DNA of 64,000 nucleotides from Chaetoderma sp. LZ-2023a (taxonomy: Eukaryota; Mollusca; Caudofoveata; Chaetodermatida; Chaetodermatidae), in contig CM067371.1 in assembly GCA_034401795.1 (NCBI GenBank), positions 78,623,482 through 78,687,481 of the forward strand, given 5' to 3'. A program made the translations under genes and the position numbers. The notes under the pieces were generated by a model, which worked only from the letters and a program-made list of their open reading frames with translations, did no database searches and had not been told where the DNA came from. How positions within the stretch are numbered: the first letter of the stretch is position 1; every line of letters begins with the position of its first letter. Shown one piece after another: positions 1 to 9,008 of this stretch.

Positions 1-206
1 CGCATGCACGAACGGACGCACGAATGCATGCACGCACACACCCAGGCACTAATGTACTCACGAATTAATGCACCCACACCCACATACACACGCACACATA
101 CACCCACGCAAGTATAGATGCACACACGTACGGATGTACGAGCACACACCCATACACACATACGAACAAACGTCCGGACGAACGAACGAACGAACGCACG
201 TACTCA

Positions 207-238
<32 letters not shown>

Positions 239-323
239 CTTTTGCAGACACAAAATTAAAAGATGTCCTACGGATATGATTTCATGTTGCCCCACCATTG
301 ATTTTGGTTGGGATTAGATTTAT
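1..323 (-). repeat. 3' tail of PLE copy 1 with tetranucleotide repeats
   Basis: On the minus strand this follows the ORF2 stop. It holds a short unique stretch (about 240-323) and then arrays of TGCG and TTCG type (180-240), ending in diverged ACAC/ACGC-rich sequence. The same arrangement follows copy 2, with longer arrays. Apparent reading frames here are repeat artefacts. Confidence 0.8.
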
Positions 324-2388
324 TTAAGAATAGGTAGGGAGGGATGAAACCTTGTCATTGTTATCAGGAACTATAAGGTCTAACTTTGATCTTACTAGCA
401 AATCTTTCAGGTTTGGATTTCTATTGTAAGCTATTACTGGTCGTGCTTTGATCGGTTCCTTTAATTTAGATTGCAACTGTGAATATTCGTCTTTCGTGGT
501 TTTCGCTAATTCAACATTACGTCTATTGTATATGAGTTGAAATGGGATAATTTTGTTCTTTTGTGATATTCCCGAATCTACATTTATTCCAAATGGTGCT
601 TTTGTTTGGAGTGTTCTAATCCAATGGCCCTCTCGGATTTTGCGAAACGAACTCGTTTCTTCCTCACTATCGAAGCTCGGAATCTGTTCTATTGGCATGA
701 TTTCAAAATGATGTTCAACTGAATGATCCGGAAGTTGGAAATGTTGAGCAATTGGCGTATCTGCTGAGGTGTTAATATCAGAAACGTGGCGTCTAGCACG
801 CACTCTAAATGCATTTTTTGTTTCACCAACATATTGTTTCTGGCAAAGGGCACAATTGATCAAATAGACTACATTCTCAGAATCACAATGCATATTAGTT
901 CGGATATGATATTCATTTTTAGTTTGAAAGCTCAGGAATGTTTGTTGGTTTACAATATAGTTGTTTACTTTGCATCTATTTTTGTCGCATATAGAAACTG
1001 ATCCATCGCACATGATTGGTTTATTGTGTTTAATTTGGACAGGTTCAAACTCGGGTCCGCTATGAGGTTTTAGATTTTCAAGCTCATTGATGGTGTCTGC
1101 TTTAATTTTTCGAAGAAAACGGGCTGAATAGCCTCGTGCTTTCAAAGCATCAAACAGAGTAGCGCATGCCAAACTATGAAGATGTCATCTAGATATCTGA
1201 GGTAAAGAAGAGGCTTTTTTGTTGATTTGTTCAGTGCCTCCTCTTCCCACTCCGCAACATAAATCGTGGCAAAATTTGGGCTGAATCGTTTACCCATTGC
1301 GCATCCACAGATTTGAAGGTAATTTTCACCATTAAATTGGAAATCGTTTCCTTTAAGACTTAGCTCTAATAATTTTAGAATTTCCGTGTCTGGTCGATCT
1401 GGATCAGGAAATTTGACAAAAGAATTCTTAATAGCATTGACTCCAACATCAATATCTATATTGGTATACATAGCATCTATGTCTAATGTGACTAAATATG
1501 CATCTTTCGGAACTGACAATTTGGATAGCTTTGAAAGAAAGTGTTCTGTGTTCTTGAGAAAGCTCTTGTGTCTATTAGCAATGGGCTTTAAATAGTAATC
1601 AATATATTCTGAAATGCCATAAGACTCACTGCCACAGTCCGAAATGATGGGTCGTCCAGGCGGTGTCAATGGATCTAACCAGGTGCTGATAGGTTTATGG
1701 ATTTTAGGCAAGATATAAAATGTCCGATTTTGTGGATTATTCTCACCTAGCAGATACTTTAGCTGTTTCTTATCGATGTACTTATCTGTATGCAATGAAT
1801 TAAGTATTCAATGAGATTTTGTCGGTTCTGAGGCCAAATTAAATTATCAAGTTTTCTGTAATGCCTGATGTTAGTTAACTGCCTTTCGGCCTCGCGGATG
1901 TAGTTTTCTCTAGACATAATCACAGTTGCTGAACCTTTATCGGCTGGTTTTATAATAATATTCTGATTTCTACGTAATTTGTTGATGGCCTGTCGTTCGA
2001 GAAATGAAAGGTTTTGCTTATTGTTTGTAACTGGCAATGATCTGGCTATACCAGCAACCGTTTTTATGGTTGCTTTAACATTGTCATCAACTAGCCTATC
2101 TGGAGGGTCCCAACCGGATTTTCCAGTGAATGGTTTTGACTCTCCATTTAAATTTTGAAAATGATGGGCTATTTTTACTGAATGACCAAAATTAGCTACT
2201 TCAATAAGACCTGTGTCTAAAAGCAAATCTAATCCTGTTTTTGGTTTTGGAGTTGGTATAAAAGTAAGACCACGATCGAGAATTGATTTTTCAGATGGTG
2301 AGAGATCATAGTCAGCTGCTAAATTGACAAGGTTTGTTCCTAATCCTATGTTAGGGGAGCTATTGCCTTGACCCACATTTAGTTTAAA
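324..2388 (-). pseudogene. PLE ORF2 (reverse transcriptase + GIY-YIG), copy 1, broken
   Basis: This is the same protein as the intact ORF2 at 6642-9008. Two lesions break it. Near 1165-1171 a 301-bp deletion relative to copy 2 (its 7485-7785) removes the segment between the RT catalytic core and the Cys-rich linker and shifts the frame; a 3-nt microhomology (TGC) sits at the junction. Near 1808 a single T is missing from a TTT run. The N-terminal part (2376 leftwards), the RT core including the metal-binding TLDIDAMYTN and YLRYLDDIF motifs, and the C-terminal GIY-YIG domain each remain open, but no single frame joins them. It cannot encode a working enzyme. Confidence 0.9.
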
Positions 2389-4085
2389 CTAAGTACCGTC
2401 AACCAATGGTTATAAATACAATTAGCTGTTTCTTTCGTCCAATGGATTCTATCCTTCTCAACATGAAAATTCGCATCAGAAATTTTGGGGATGACCTTAT
2501 CAACGTGGCAGTTGGACCTTGCTGATTCGTTGATACGCTTGAGACAGTACCTTTGCCTGTCTGACAAGCTATCAGAGAAGTTAATCTCAGCAAAGTGCAA
2601 CTCCGCATTAGGGAAGGTGGTTTTAAATTCACGAGCCATGAACCGTAAATGGCTTGAGGCTTTGGTTGGATGCTCATTTTTGGAGTTGATGCCAATATTC
2701 AAGATGATCTTCTCCGGGCTAGGGCCATCTTGGTGTCGCATAGCCATTGTTCTGAAATGTGATAATGCGGCACCAGGATAGCACTCAACCTGGATGTCAG
2801 GATGGACATCTAAATCAATTCGGGATAGATTAGAGGACCCTATCATCAGAATCTTTTTGGTGATTCTGGGGATCCTCCACAGGCCCTTGCTATGCGATTG
2901 ATGACGGTACTTAGCAAACATCCTGTCAGACAGGTTACTATTATTCTCCATAGGAGGGAGAGGAGGTGGAGACAGAAGAAGAGGAGCAGAAGAAGGTGCG
3001 TGAGGAGAAGAGAGATGAAGCGTAGGAGGAAGAGGAGGAGGAGGGATGGAGAGAGGAGATGCAAGAGGAGAAGATTGAGTATGAGGAGCAAGAGGCGGGA
3101 TTGAGTGAGGAGATGCATAAAGAGAAGAAGTTTGAGGAGGAAGAGGAGGAGGCGGGATTGAGAGAGGAGATGCATGAAGAGAAGAAGTTTGAGGAGGAAG
3201 AGGAGGAGGCGGGATTGAGAGAGGAGAAGGAGGAAGAGGAGAAGATCGAGTCAGAAGGTGGCGAGGAGAAGATAGTGGAAGAGATGAGGAAGAGTTGCTA
3301 GGTGGTAGATTGGGGGAACAGTGAGTAACATCCCGACAACGGCGCACATGAGGAGAATTTGTTTTTGGGAGAGCCGGCCATGACTCTGTTACATCATCAA
3401 CACCAGGTGCTGGTGTTGGTGATGTATACAGATTCGTCCGCTTGGAAGTGGTAGGCGAGGGTGTGAAGGTAGTTGGTGACCGTTGTCGTTTGTTAGTCAT
3501 TGTTGAATGATAACCTGAACCTGTACTCGGTGTGGCCGCCGGTGTTGGTAGAGACATCACTCTATTTTGCTTATCACTAGCTATTTCTGCCAAAAATTTC
3601 CAAAAATTTGTGATTGTCGTTGTGGCCAATTTATTTCCAAAATTTTGCCTACCCCATTTCAATGCTATGCCTTTGGCTCTGTCTAGATCAAGAATTACAT
3701 TAGATTCGGCCACTTTTACCTCTGCCTTTAATTTGTCCAATTTGCTTCGATAATGGTTGATTAAATTTTCTAAGCAGCTATGAGCCCAAATTTGGTTTAT
3801 CATGCTGGTCGATTTCAAAAATTCGTCATCTCGTAAGGCAGGGCAGAAAAACGAGTTCATCTCCTCCATTTTCATGCTGAGAGATTTCGGGAGAGAGTCT
3901 GATGCCAAATGCTCTCGTAAAAGACCATAGTGATGCAAGCATTGCAACACATGGAAGTACATCTTAACCAGTCTCTGAAAGGCCTGAACAGACTGGTTAG
4001 GAGCACTTTTGGTTGAAGAAAAGTTGGACGCTGGGTTGCCAGATTTGCGTCCTTTACCCACTGGGCCGTTGAAATTCTTGGCCAT
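2379..4085 (-). CDS. PLE ORF1, SGNH-hydrolase-like protein (intact, 568 aa)
   Basis: The ATG at 4085 opens a 568-residue frame. Residues 1-200 are basic, then helical, with no domain I recognise. Residues about 255-375 are very rich in Pro/Ser/Leu and contain tandem repeats around [11 protein letters not shown]. Residues about 405-568 look like an SGNH/GDSL hydrolase: a block I nucleophile in IGSSN, a glycine in block II (YPGA), Asn in block III (IGINS) and D-x-x-H in block V (DRIHW). Esterase-like ORF1 proteins are known in some CR1-type LINEs; I do not recall one in a Penelope-like element. The frame ends in a slippery heptamer directly before TAA, so a share of product should be an ORF1-ORF2 fusion. 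The SGNH call rests on motifs only. Confidence 0.8.
   Translation of the reverse strand: MAKNFNGPVGKGRKSGNPASNFSSTKSAPNQSVQAFQRLVKMYFHVLQCLHHYGLLREHLASDSLPKSLSMKMEEMNSFFCPALRDDEFLKSTSMINQIWAHSCLENLINHYRSKLDKLKAEVKVAESNVILDLDRAKGIALKWGRQNFGNKLATTTITNFWKFLAEIASDKQNRVMSLPTPAATPSTGSGYHSTMTNKRQRSPTTFTPSPTTSKRTNLYTSPTPAPGVDDVTESWPALPKTNSPHVRRCRDVTHCSPNLPPSNSSSSLPLSSPRHLLTRSSPLPPSPLSIPPPPLPPQTSSLHASPLSIPPPPLPPQTSSLYASPHSIPPLAPHTQSSPLASPLSIPPPPLPPTLHLSSPHAPSSAPLLLSPPPLPPMENNSNLSDRMFAKYRHQSHSKGLWRIPRITKKILMIGSSNLSRIDLDVHPDIQVECYPGAALSHFRTMAMRHQDGPSPEKIILNIGINSKNEHPTKASSHLRFMAREFKTTFPNAELHFAEINFSDSLSDRQRYCLKRINESARSNCHVDKVIPKISDANFHVEKDRIHWTKETANCIYNHWLTVLSLN
2382..2388 (-). promoter_or_regulatory. Candidate -1 ribosomal frameshift site, PLE copy 1
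   Basis: On the minus strand the heptamer T TTA AAC is in the correct phase with ORF1 (codons TTA AAC) and is followed immediately by the stop TAA. A -1 slip re-reads TTT AAA and continues CTA AAT GTG GGT into the ORF2 frame. ORF2 has no in-frame ATG until about residue 154, after conserved sequence. Seven bases downstream begin GGG and CAAGG, which could pair with CCC and CCTTG further on in H-type pseudoknot order; that structure is weak and unproven. Confidence 0.75.
2940..3300. repeat. Purine-rich tandem repeats inside PLE ORF1
   Basis: The plus strand is almost pure G/A (GAGGAG, GAAGAAG) with repeating blocks of roughly 60 bp. It encodes the Pro-rich repeats of ORF1 on the minus strand. 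Copy 2 carries the same block at 9560-9920. Confidence 0.85.
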
Positions 4086-4714
4086 TTTAGAACGTAATCA
4101 AATTTCTACAGATTTATGTCAAATTTAGTCAGAAAAGTTCAAAAAAGTTAACTACCAAATATTAACTAGAGCGATATGTGTTGAAACAATTTAGAGACTG
4201 AAAAATAAGAACAATTAATACAAGATTATTATATATATATAAAATTAAAGCTTACACTGTCAGTTGCTGGAGCGCTTTCGACGTAATGGTCTTCGTCATG
4301 CAGCGAAAAAACTGGTCTAATGGCAACTGATAATTCTTACATATTTATAGGAGAATTACTACAATGGTGACTACTGATTAACTATTAATTCAGTCTCTCC
4401 ACAAAAGATCAAACTAAACCCGAAGACCTGCTTTAGATCAATGTGCGCCTTTGGCGCTACTGAAGTCAAACAGCTAATACAAAAGGCGTGATTGCTTAAT
4501 TATATCGAGCTTATCTAACTGTAGCATGGGTTAGTACGCCGGTTCGTTTCAGGCGATTAAGGTGTGAGAATAACAATGAGGGCTATTTGGTCAGTCATTA
4601 GATCAAATGCTGCCGAGATATGTTTAATCATGGCGGCCTGAGAGTAATTTACTTGTTGTTTGAGTACTGCAAGGGACAGGTTTCCTGAATAAAGATTATT
4701 AAAACAAATTCTGA

Positions 4715-5375
4715 CAAGTTATACAGTTATTTGATCTTGGCGAATCGGTTCACTCAGTCATTACAAAGCGTTGATTACTTCTTTGTAATAAGTTGGCGTT
4801 GCCGTGTGTTCGAAAATAGGAACAAATTTGGACAGTTAGGAGTTATACAGTTTTTTGATCTGGGCAAATCGGTTCACTCAGTCATTACAAAGCATTGATT
4901 ACTTCTTTGTAATAAGTTGGTGTTGCCCTGTGTTCGAAAATAGGAATAAACAAATAGTTTTGAGCAGGTCTTTCTGACATAGGATGATCCATTGTGGATT
5001 GACTGAATGTTGTTGGTCTAGTGAGATTCCTTCTAAAGAGAGGTGGTTGTAAGTCACAGGTTGTTTGAGCTTTGTAAGCTTATATGTCCAACAACCCATG
5101 CACTCATTCACCCGCCCAGACACCAGCATATTAATCCATCCATCAGTCCATCCTGCCATCCACCTAAACAAATACTTGATTAAGGGGAGAACAGATTTGT
5201 AAACTGATAGACAGACACCCGGTGGGTGACTAGACGACTGAACAAATGAATAGGCAAATGGGTGAAAGCTACAATTTCATTTCCGAATTTGGTTTAATTT
5301 ATTCACTTAGTCATTGCAAAGCGCTAATTGCTTCTTTGCAATGAGTTGGTGCGGCTGTTGAAAATATAAGAATAA
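4715..5375. repeat. Three copies of a unit with a CATTACAAAG/CTTTGTAATG hairpin
   Basis: 4719-4822 and 4839-4945 are a tandem duplication (about 90% alike by eye) and 5288-5376 is a third, more diverged copy. Each contains a short inverted repeat, TTACAAAG then CTTTGTAA, around a 10-16-bp loop. The unit resembles a MITE or SINE fragment; it shows no coding. Confidence 0.7.
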
Positions 5376-5667
5376 AATACGGCAGGTGGTTGCGGAAGAG
5401 AGGTGGTTTGTACCTTTACAAACATATATGTCCAAACAATCCGTGCACCCACCCGGCCACCCACCCAGTAATCCATCCATCAGTCCATCCACATAGACAA
5501 TCAAATGATGTCTGGGAGGCACAGACCAGTAAACCAATAGAGAGGCCAAGGACAGGTGACAGGATGAGTGAACAGATAGGTGGATGAACGAACGAATGAA
5601 TGAATGAATAAACGCACATATGAACGCATGCACGCACATACGCACGGACGCCCGCCCGCCCGCCCGA

Positions 5668-5720
5668 ACGAACGAACGAACGAACGAACGAACGAACGAA
5701 CGAACGAACGAACGAACGCA
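5668..5720. repeat. (AACG)n microsatellite
   Basis: About 13 tandem AACG units, bordered by diverged CGCC and CATG repeats. The same motif occurs in the PLE tails. Confidence 0.9.
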
Positions 5721-6061
5721 TGGACGATTGCACGTATGGACGACAGTGCAAACGAAATATCAGCTACCAACAGACCAATTCCGACAGTGTATTTGTACAT
5801 GTAAACAGTTTAAAATTGTTTGATTTGGGACAAATATGGAGGCCTGGCACAAGCAAGTCCGTCTTTACATTGAAAAATAACGCATTGGCACAGGAATTTA
5901 ATTACAAATTTCTTTGCCTAAATTTGTCCTATCGAGACCAAGTTTAGATTTACTTAGAGTGGTCCCCCCTTGAGATTAGTTGGGGTAAAGTGAATTAATC
6001 AGTAGGTCGCTTTAACAGGTAAAGGCTGGGATTGATCCTACATTATAGAGAAATCAGACAC

Positions 6062-6120
6062 ACGAATGCACACACATACACATACGCACGTACATACGCA
6101 CGTACACACGCACGTACATA

Positions 6121-6196
<76 letters not shown>

Positions 6197-6480
6197 CCTG
6201 AACGAATGCACGCAATAATACATGCACACAGTAATACATGCACGAATGCACGCAATAATGCATGCATGAACGCATGCACGAACGGACGCACGAATGCATG
6301 CACGCACACACCCAGGCACTAATGTACTCACGAATTAATGCACCCACACCCACATACACACGCACACATACACCCACGCAAGTATAGATGCACACACGTA
6401 CGGATGTACGAGCACACACCCATACACACATACGAACAAACGCCCGGACGCACGAACGAACGAACGAACGAACGAACGAA

Positions 6481-6556
<76 letters not shown>

Positions 6557-6641
6557 CTTTTGCAGACACAAAATTAAAAGATGTCCTACGGATATGATTT
6601 CATGTTGCCCCACCATTGATTTTGGTTGGGATTAGATTTAT
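6062..6641 (-). repeat. 3' tail of PLE copy 2 with long (TGCG)n arrays
   Basis: Downstream of the ORF2 stop lie about 60 bp of unique sequence shared with copy 1, then ACGC arrays (6480-6557 and 6120-6197) separated by diverged ACAC/ATGC sequence. The arrays are longer than in copy 1 (about 47 bp net before the ORF2 stop), so they change length faster than the rest of the element. Confidence 0.85.
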
Positions 6642-9008
6642 TTAAGAATAGGTAGGGAGGGATGAAACCTTGTCATTGTTATCAGGAACCATAAGGTCTA
6701 ACTTTGATCTTACTAGCAAATCTTTCAGGTTTGGATTTCTATTGTAAGCTATTACTGGTCGTGCTTTGATCGGTTCCTTTAATTTAGATTGCAACTGTGA
6801 ATATTCGTCTTTCATGGTTTTCGCTAATTCAACATTACGTCTATTGTATATGAGTTGAAATGGGATAATTTTGTTCTTTTGTGATATTCCCGAATCTACA
6901 TTTATTCCAAATGGTGCTTTTGTTTGGAGTGTTCTAATCCAATGGCCCTCTCGGATTTTGCGAAACGAACTCGTTTCTTCCTCACTATCGAAGGTCGGAA
7001 TCTGTTCTATTGGCATGATTTCAAAATGATGTTCAACTGAATGATCCGGAAGTTGGAAATGTTGAGCAATTGGCGTATCTGCTGAGGTGTTAATATCAGA
7101 AACGTGGCGTCTAGCACGCACTCTAAATGCATTTTTTGTTTCACCAACATACTGTTTCTGGCAAAGGGCACAATTGATCAAATAGACTACATTCTCAGAA
7201 TCACAATGCATATTAGTTCGGATATGATATTCATTTTTAGTTTGAAAGCTCAGGAATGTTTGTTGGTTTACAATATAGTTGTTTACTTTGCATCTATATT
7301 TGTCGCATTTAGAAACTGATCCATCGCACATGATTGGTTTATTGTGTTTAATTTGGACAGGTTCAAACTCGGGTCCGCTATGAGGTTTTAGATTTTCAAG
7401 CTCATTGATGGTGTCTGCTTTAATTTTTCGAAGAAAACGGGCTGAATAGCCTCGTGCTTTCAAAGCATCAAACAGAGTAGAGCATGCACTATTCAGATTT
7501 TGCCTGTTGCTAGAGTTTCGAAAAAATCTTATGATTTGCGATTTGATCAAACCTTTAAATGTGTGTGGAGGATGAAATGATTTTTTGTGAAGCAGCTGAT
7601 GTGAGTCTGTTGGCTTAAAGAATACTTTATATTCTAATTTTCCAGAGGAATCAAATTGAGGACCCTTATAGATCGTGACATCTAAAAAGTCAACCGATGT
7701 TCCACTAATAGTAGCTTTTAGCTTGATGTTTGAATCTTGGTTATTTAAAATGCGAAAAAATTCCCAAAAGTCTTCTTCTGAATGTTGCCAAACTATGAAG
7801 ATGTCATCTAGATATCTGAGGTAAAGAAGAGGCTTTTTGGTTGATTTGTTCAGTGCCTCCACTTCCCACTCCGCAACATAAATCGTGGCAAAATTTGGGC
7901 TGAATCGTTTACCCATTGCGCATCCACAGATTTGAAGGTAATTTTCACCATTAAATTGGAAATCGTTTCCTTTAAGACTTAGCTCTAATAATTTTAGAAT
8001 TTCCGTGTCTGGTCGATCTGGATCAGGAAATTTGACAAAAGAATTCTTAATAGCATTGACTCCAGCATCAATATCTATATTGGTATACATAGCATCTATG
8101 TCTAATGTGACTAAATATGCATCTTTCGGAACTGACAATTTGGATAACTTTGAAAGAAAGTGTTCAGTGTTCTTGAGAAAGCTCTTGTGTCTATTAGCAA
8201 TGGGCTTTAAATAGTAATCAATATATTCTGAAATGCCATAAGACTCACTGCCACAGTCTGAAATGATGGGTCGTCCAGGAGGTGTCAATGGATCTAACCA
8301 GGTGCTGATAGGTTTATGGATTTTAGGCAAGATATAAAATGTCCGATTTTGTGGATTATTCTCACCTAGCAGATACTTTAGCTGTTTCTTATCGATGTAC
8401 TTATCTGTATGCAATGAATTAAGTATTTCAATGAAATTTTGTCGGTTTTGAGGCCAAATTAAATTATCAAGTTTTCTGTAATGCCTGGTGTTAGTTAACT
8501 GCCTTTCGGCCTCGCGGATGTAGTTTTCTCTAGACATAATCACAGTTGCTGAACCTTTATCGGCTGGTTTTATAATAATATTTTGATTTCTACGTAATTT
8601 GTTGATAGCCTGTTGTTCGAGAAATGAAAGGTTTTGCTTATTGTTTGTAACTGGCAATGATCTGGCTATACCAGCAACCGTTTTTATGGTTGCTTTAACA
8701 TTGTCATCAACTAGCCTATCTGGAGGGTCCCAACCGGATTTTCCAGTGAATGGTTTTGACTCTCCATTTAAATTTCGAAAATGATGGGCTATTTTTACTG
8801 AATGACCAAAATTAGCTACTTCAATAAGACCTGTGTCTAAAAGCAAATCTAATCCTGTTTTTGGTTTTGGAGTTGGTATAAAAGTAAGACCACGATCGAG
8901 AATTGATTTTTCAGATGGTGAGAGATCATAGTCAGCTGCTAAATTGACAAGGTTTGTTCCTAATCCTATGTTAGGGGAGCTATTGCCTTGACCCACATTT
9001 AGTTTAAA
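6642..9008 (-). CDS. PLE ORF2: reverse transcriptase with GIY-YIG endonuclease (intact)
   Basis: About 784 residues without interruption. The N-terminal region carries the PLE-typical GLTFIPTPK near residue 35. The RT follows: ILPKIHKP and GRPIISD fingers, metal-binding motif A (TLDIDAMYTN, about residue 297), GKRFSP, and motif C (YLRYLDDIF, about 394). A Cys-rich linker (CDGSVSKCDKYRC) precedes the endonuclease, whose VYLI and YVGET pairs (about 603 and 615) with following Arg and His match the GIY-YIG signature. This is the enzyme expected to nick DNA and copy the element RNA. There is no ATG near the frame start; the frame opens at the ORF1 slippery site. Clade resembles Neptune/Poseidon-type PLEs (from memory). 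Confidence 0.93.
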   Translation of the reverse strand, partial: FKLNVGQGNSSPNIGLGTNLVNLAADYDLSPSEKSILDRGLTFIPTPKPKTGLDLLLDTGLIEVANFGHSVKIAHHFRNLNGESKPFTGKSGWDPPDRLVDDNVKATIKTVAGIARSLPVTNNKQNLSFLEQQAINKLRRNQNIIIKPADKGSATVIMSRENYIREAERQLTNTRHYRKLDNLIWPQNRQNFIEILNSLHTDKYIDKKQLKYLLGENNPQNRTFYILPKIHKPISTWLDPLTPPGRPIISDCGSESYGISEYIDYYLKPIANRHKSFLKNTEHFLSKLSKLSVPKDAYLVTLDIDAMYTNIDIDAGVNAIKNSFVKFPDPDRPDTEILKLLELSLKGNDFQFNGENYLQICGCAMGKRFSPNFATIYVAEWEVEALNKSTKKPLLYLRYLDDIFIVWQHSEEDFWEFFRILNNQDSNIKLKATISGTSVDFLDVTIYKGPQFDSSGKLEYKVFFKPTDSHQLLHKKSFHPPHTFKGLIKSQIIRFFRNSSNRQNLNSACSTLFDALKARGYSARFLRKIKADTINELENLKPHSGPEFEPVQIKHNKPIMCDGSVSKCDKYRCKVNNYIVNQQTFLSFQTKNEYHIRTNMHCDSENVVYLINCALCQKQYVGETKNAFRVRARRHVSDINTSADTPIAQHFQLPDHSVEHHFEIMPIEQIPTFDSEEETSSFRKIREGHWIRTLQTKAPFGINVDSGISQKNKIIPFQLIYNRRNVELAKTMKDEYSQLQSKLKEPIKARPVIAYNRNPNLKDLLVRSKLDLMVPDNNDKVSSLPTYS

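Larger units (their letters stand above)
1..4100 (-). mobile_element. Penelope-like element, copy 1 (3' tail cut by window edge)
   Basis: Read on the minus strand this copy runs from an ORF1 start at 4085 through ORF2 (stop at 324) to a 3' tail that leaves the window at base 1. Position 1 corresponds to position 6271 of copy 2, and the two copies are nearly identical over their shared length. ORF1 is intact. ORF2 is broken by a 301-bp deletion and a 1-bp deletion. The 5' boundary is not defined; sequence upstream of 4085 has no partner in copy 2, which is truncated earlier. The head-to-tail order (copy 2 upstream, copy 1 downstream on the minus strand) is common for Penelope-like elements. 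Confidence 0.85.
4086..6031. other. Spacer between the two PLE copies (5' flank of copy 1)
   Basis: No convincing gene. 4086-4700 is AT-rich and may include the copy 1 5' UTR. 4700-5380 holds a threefold repeated unit (separate entry). 5430-5600 is a CCA/CATC-rich simple sequence. 5668-5717 is an AACG array like that in the PLE tail. 5720-6030 is unique with no frame of note. Confidence 0.6.

Noticed and set aside
2376..2378. GTG start codon for PLE ORF2
   Set aside because: A eukaryotic GTG start is unlikely, and the slippery heptamer gives a simpler explanation.
2846..3301. Glu-rich and Leu-rich proteins on other frames of the PLE
   Set aside because: Shadows of the purine-rich tract; the Pro-rich ORF1 frame is the one shared with a complete protein in both copies.
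6032..6616. Repeat proteins of Arg-Thr-His or Cys-Val-Arg-Ala
   Set aside because: Frames through ACGC arrays in the PLE tail; no start context or conserved content.
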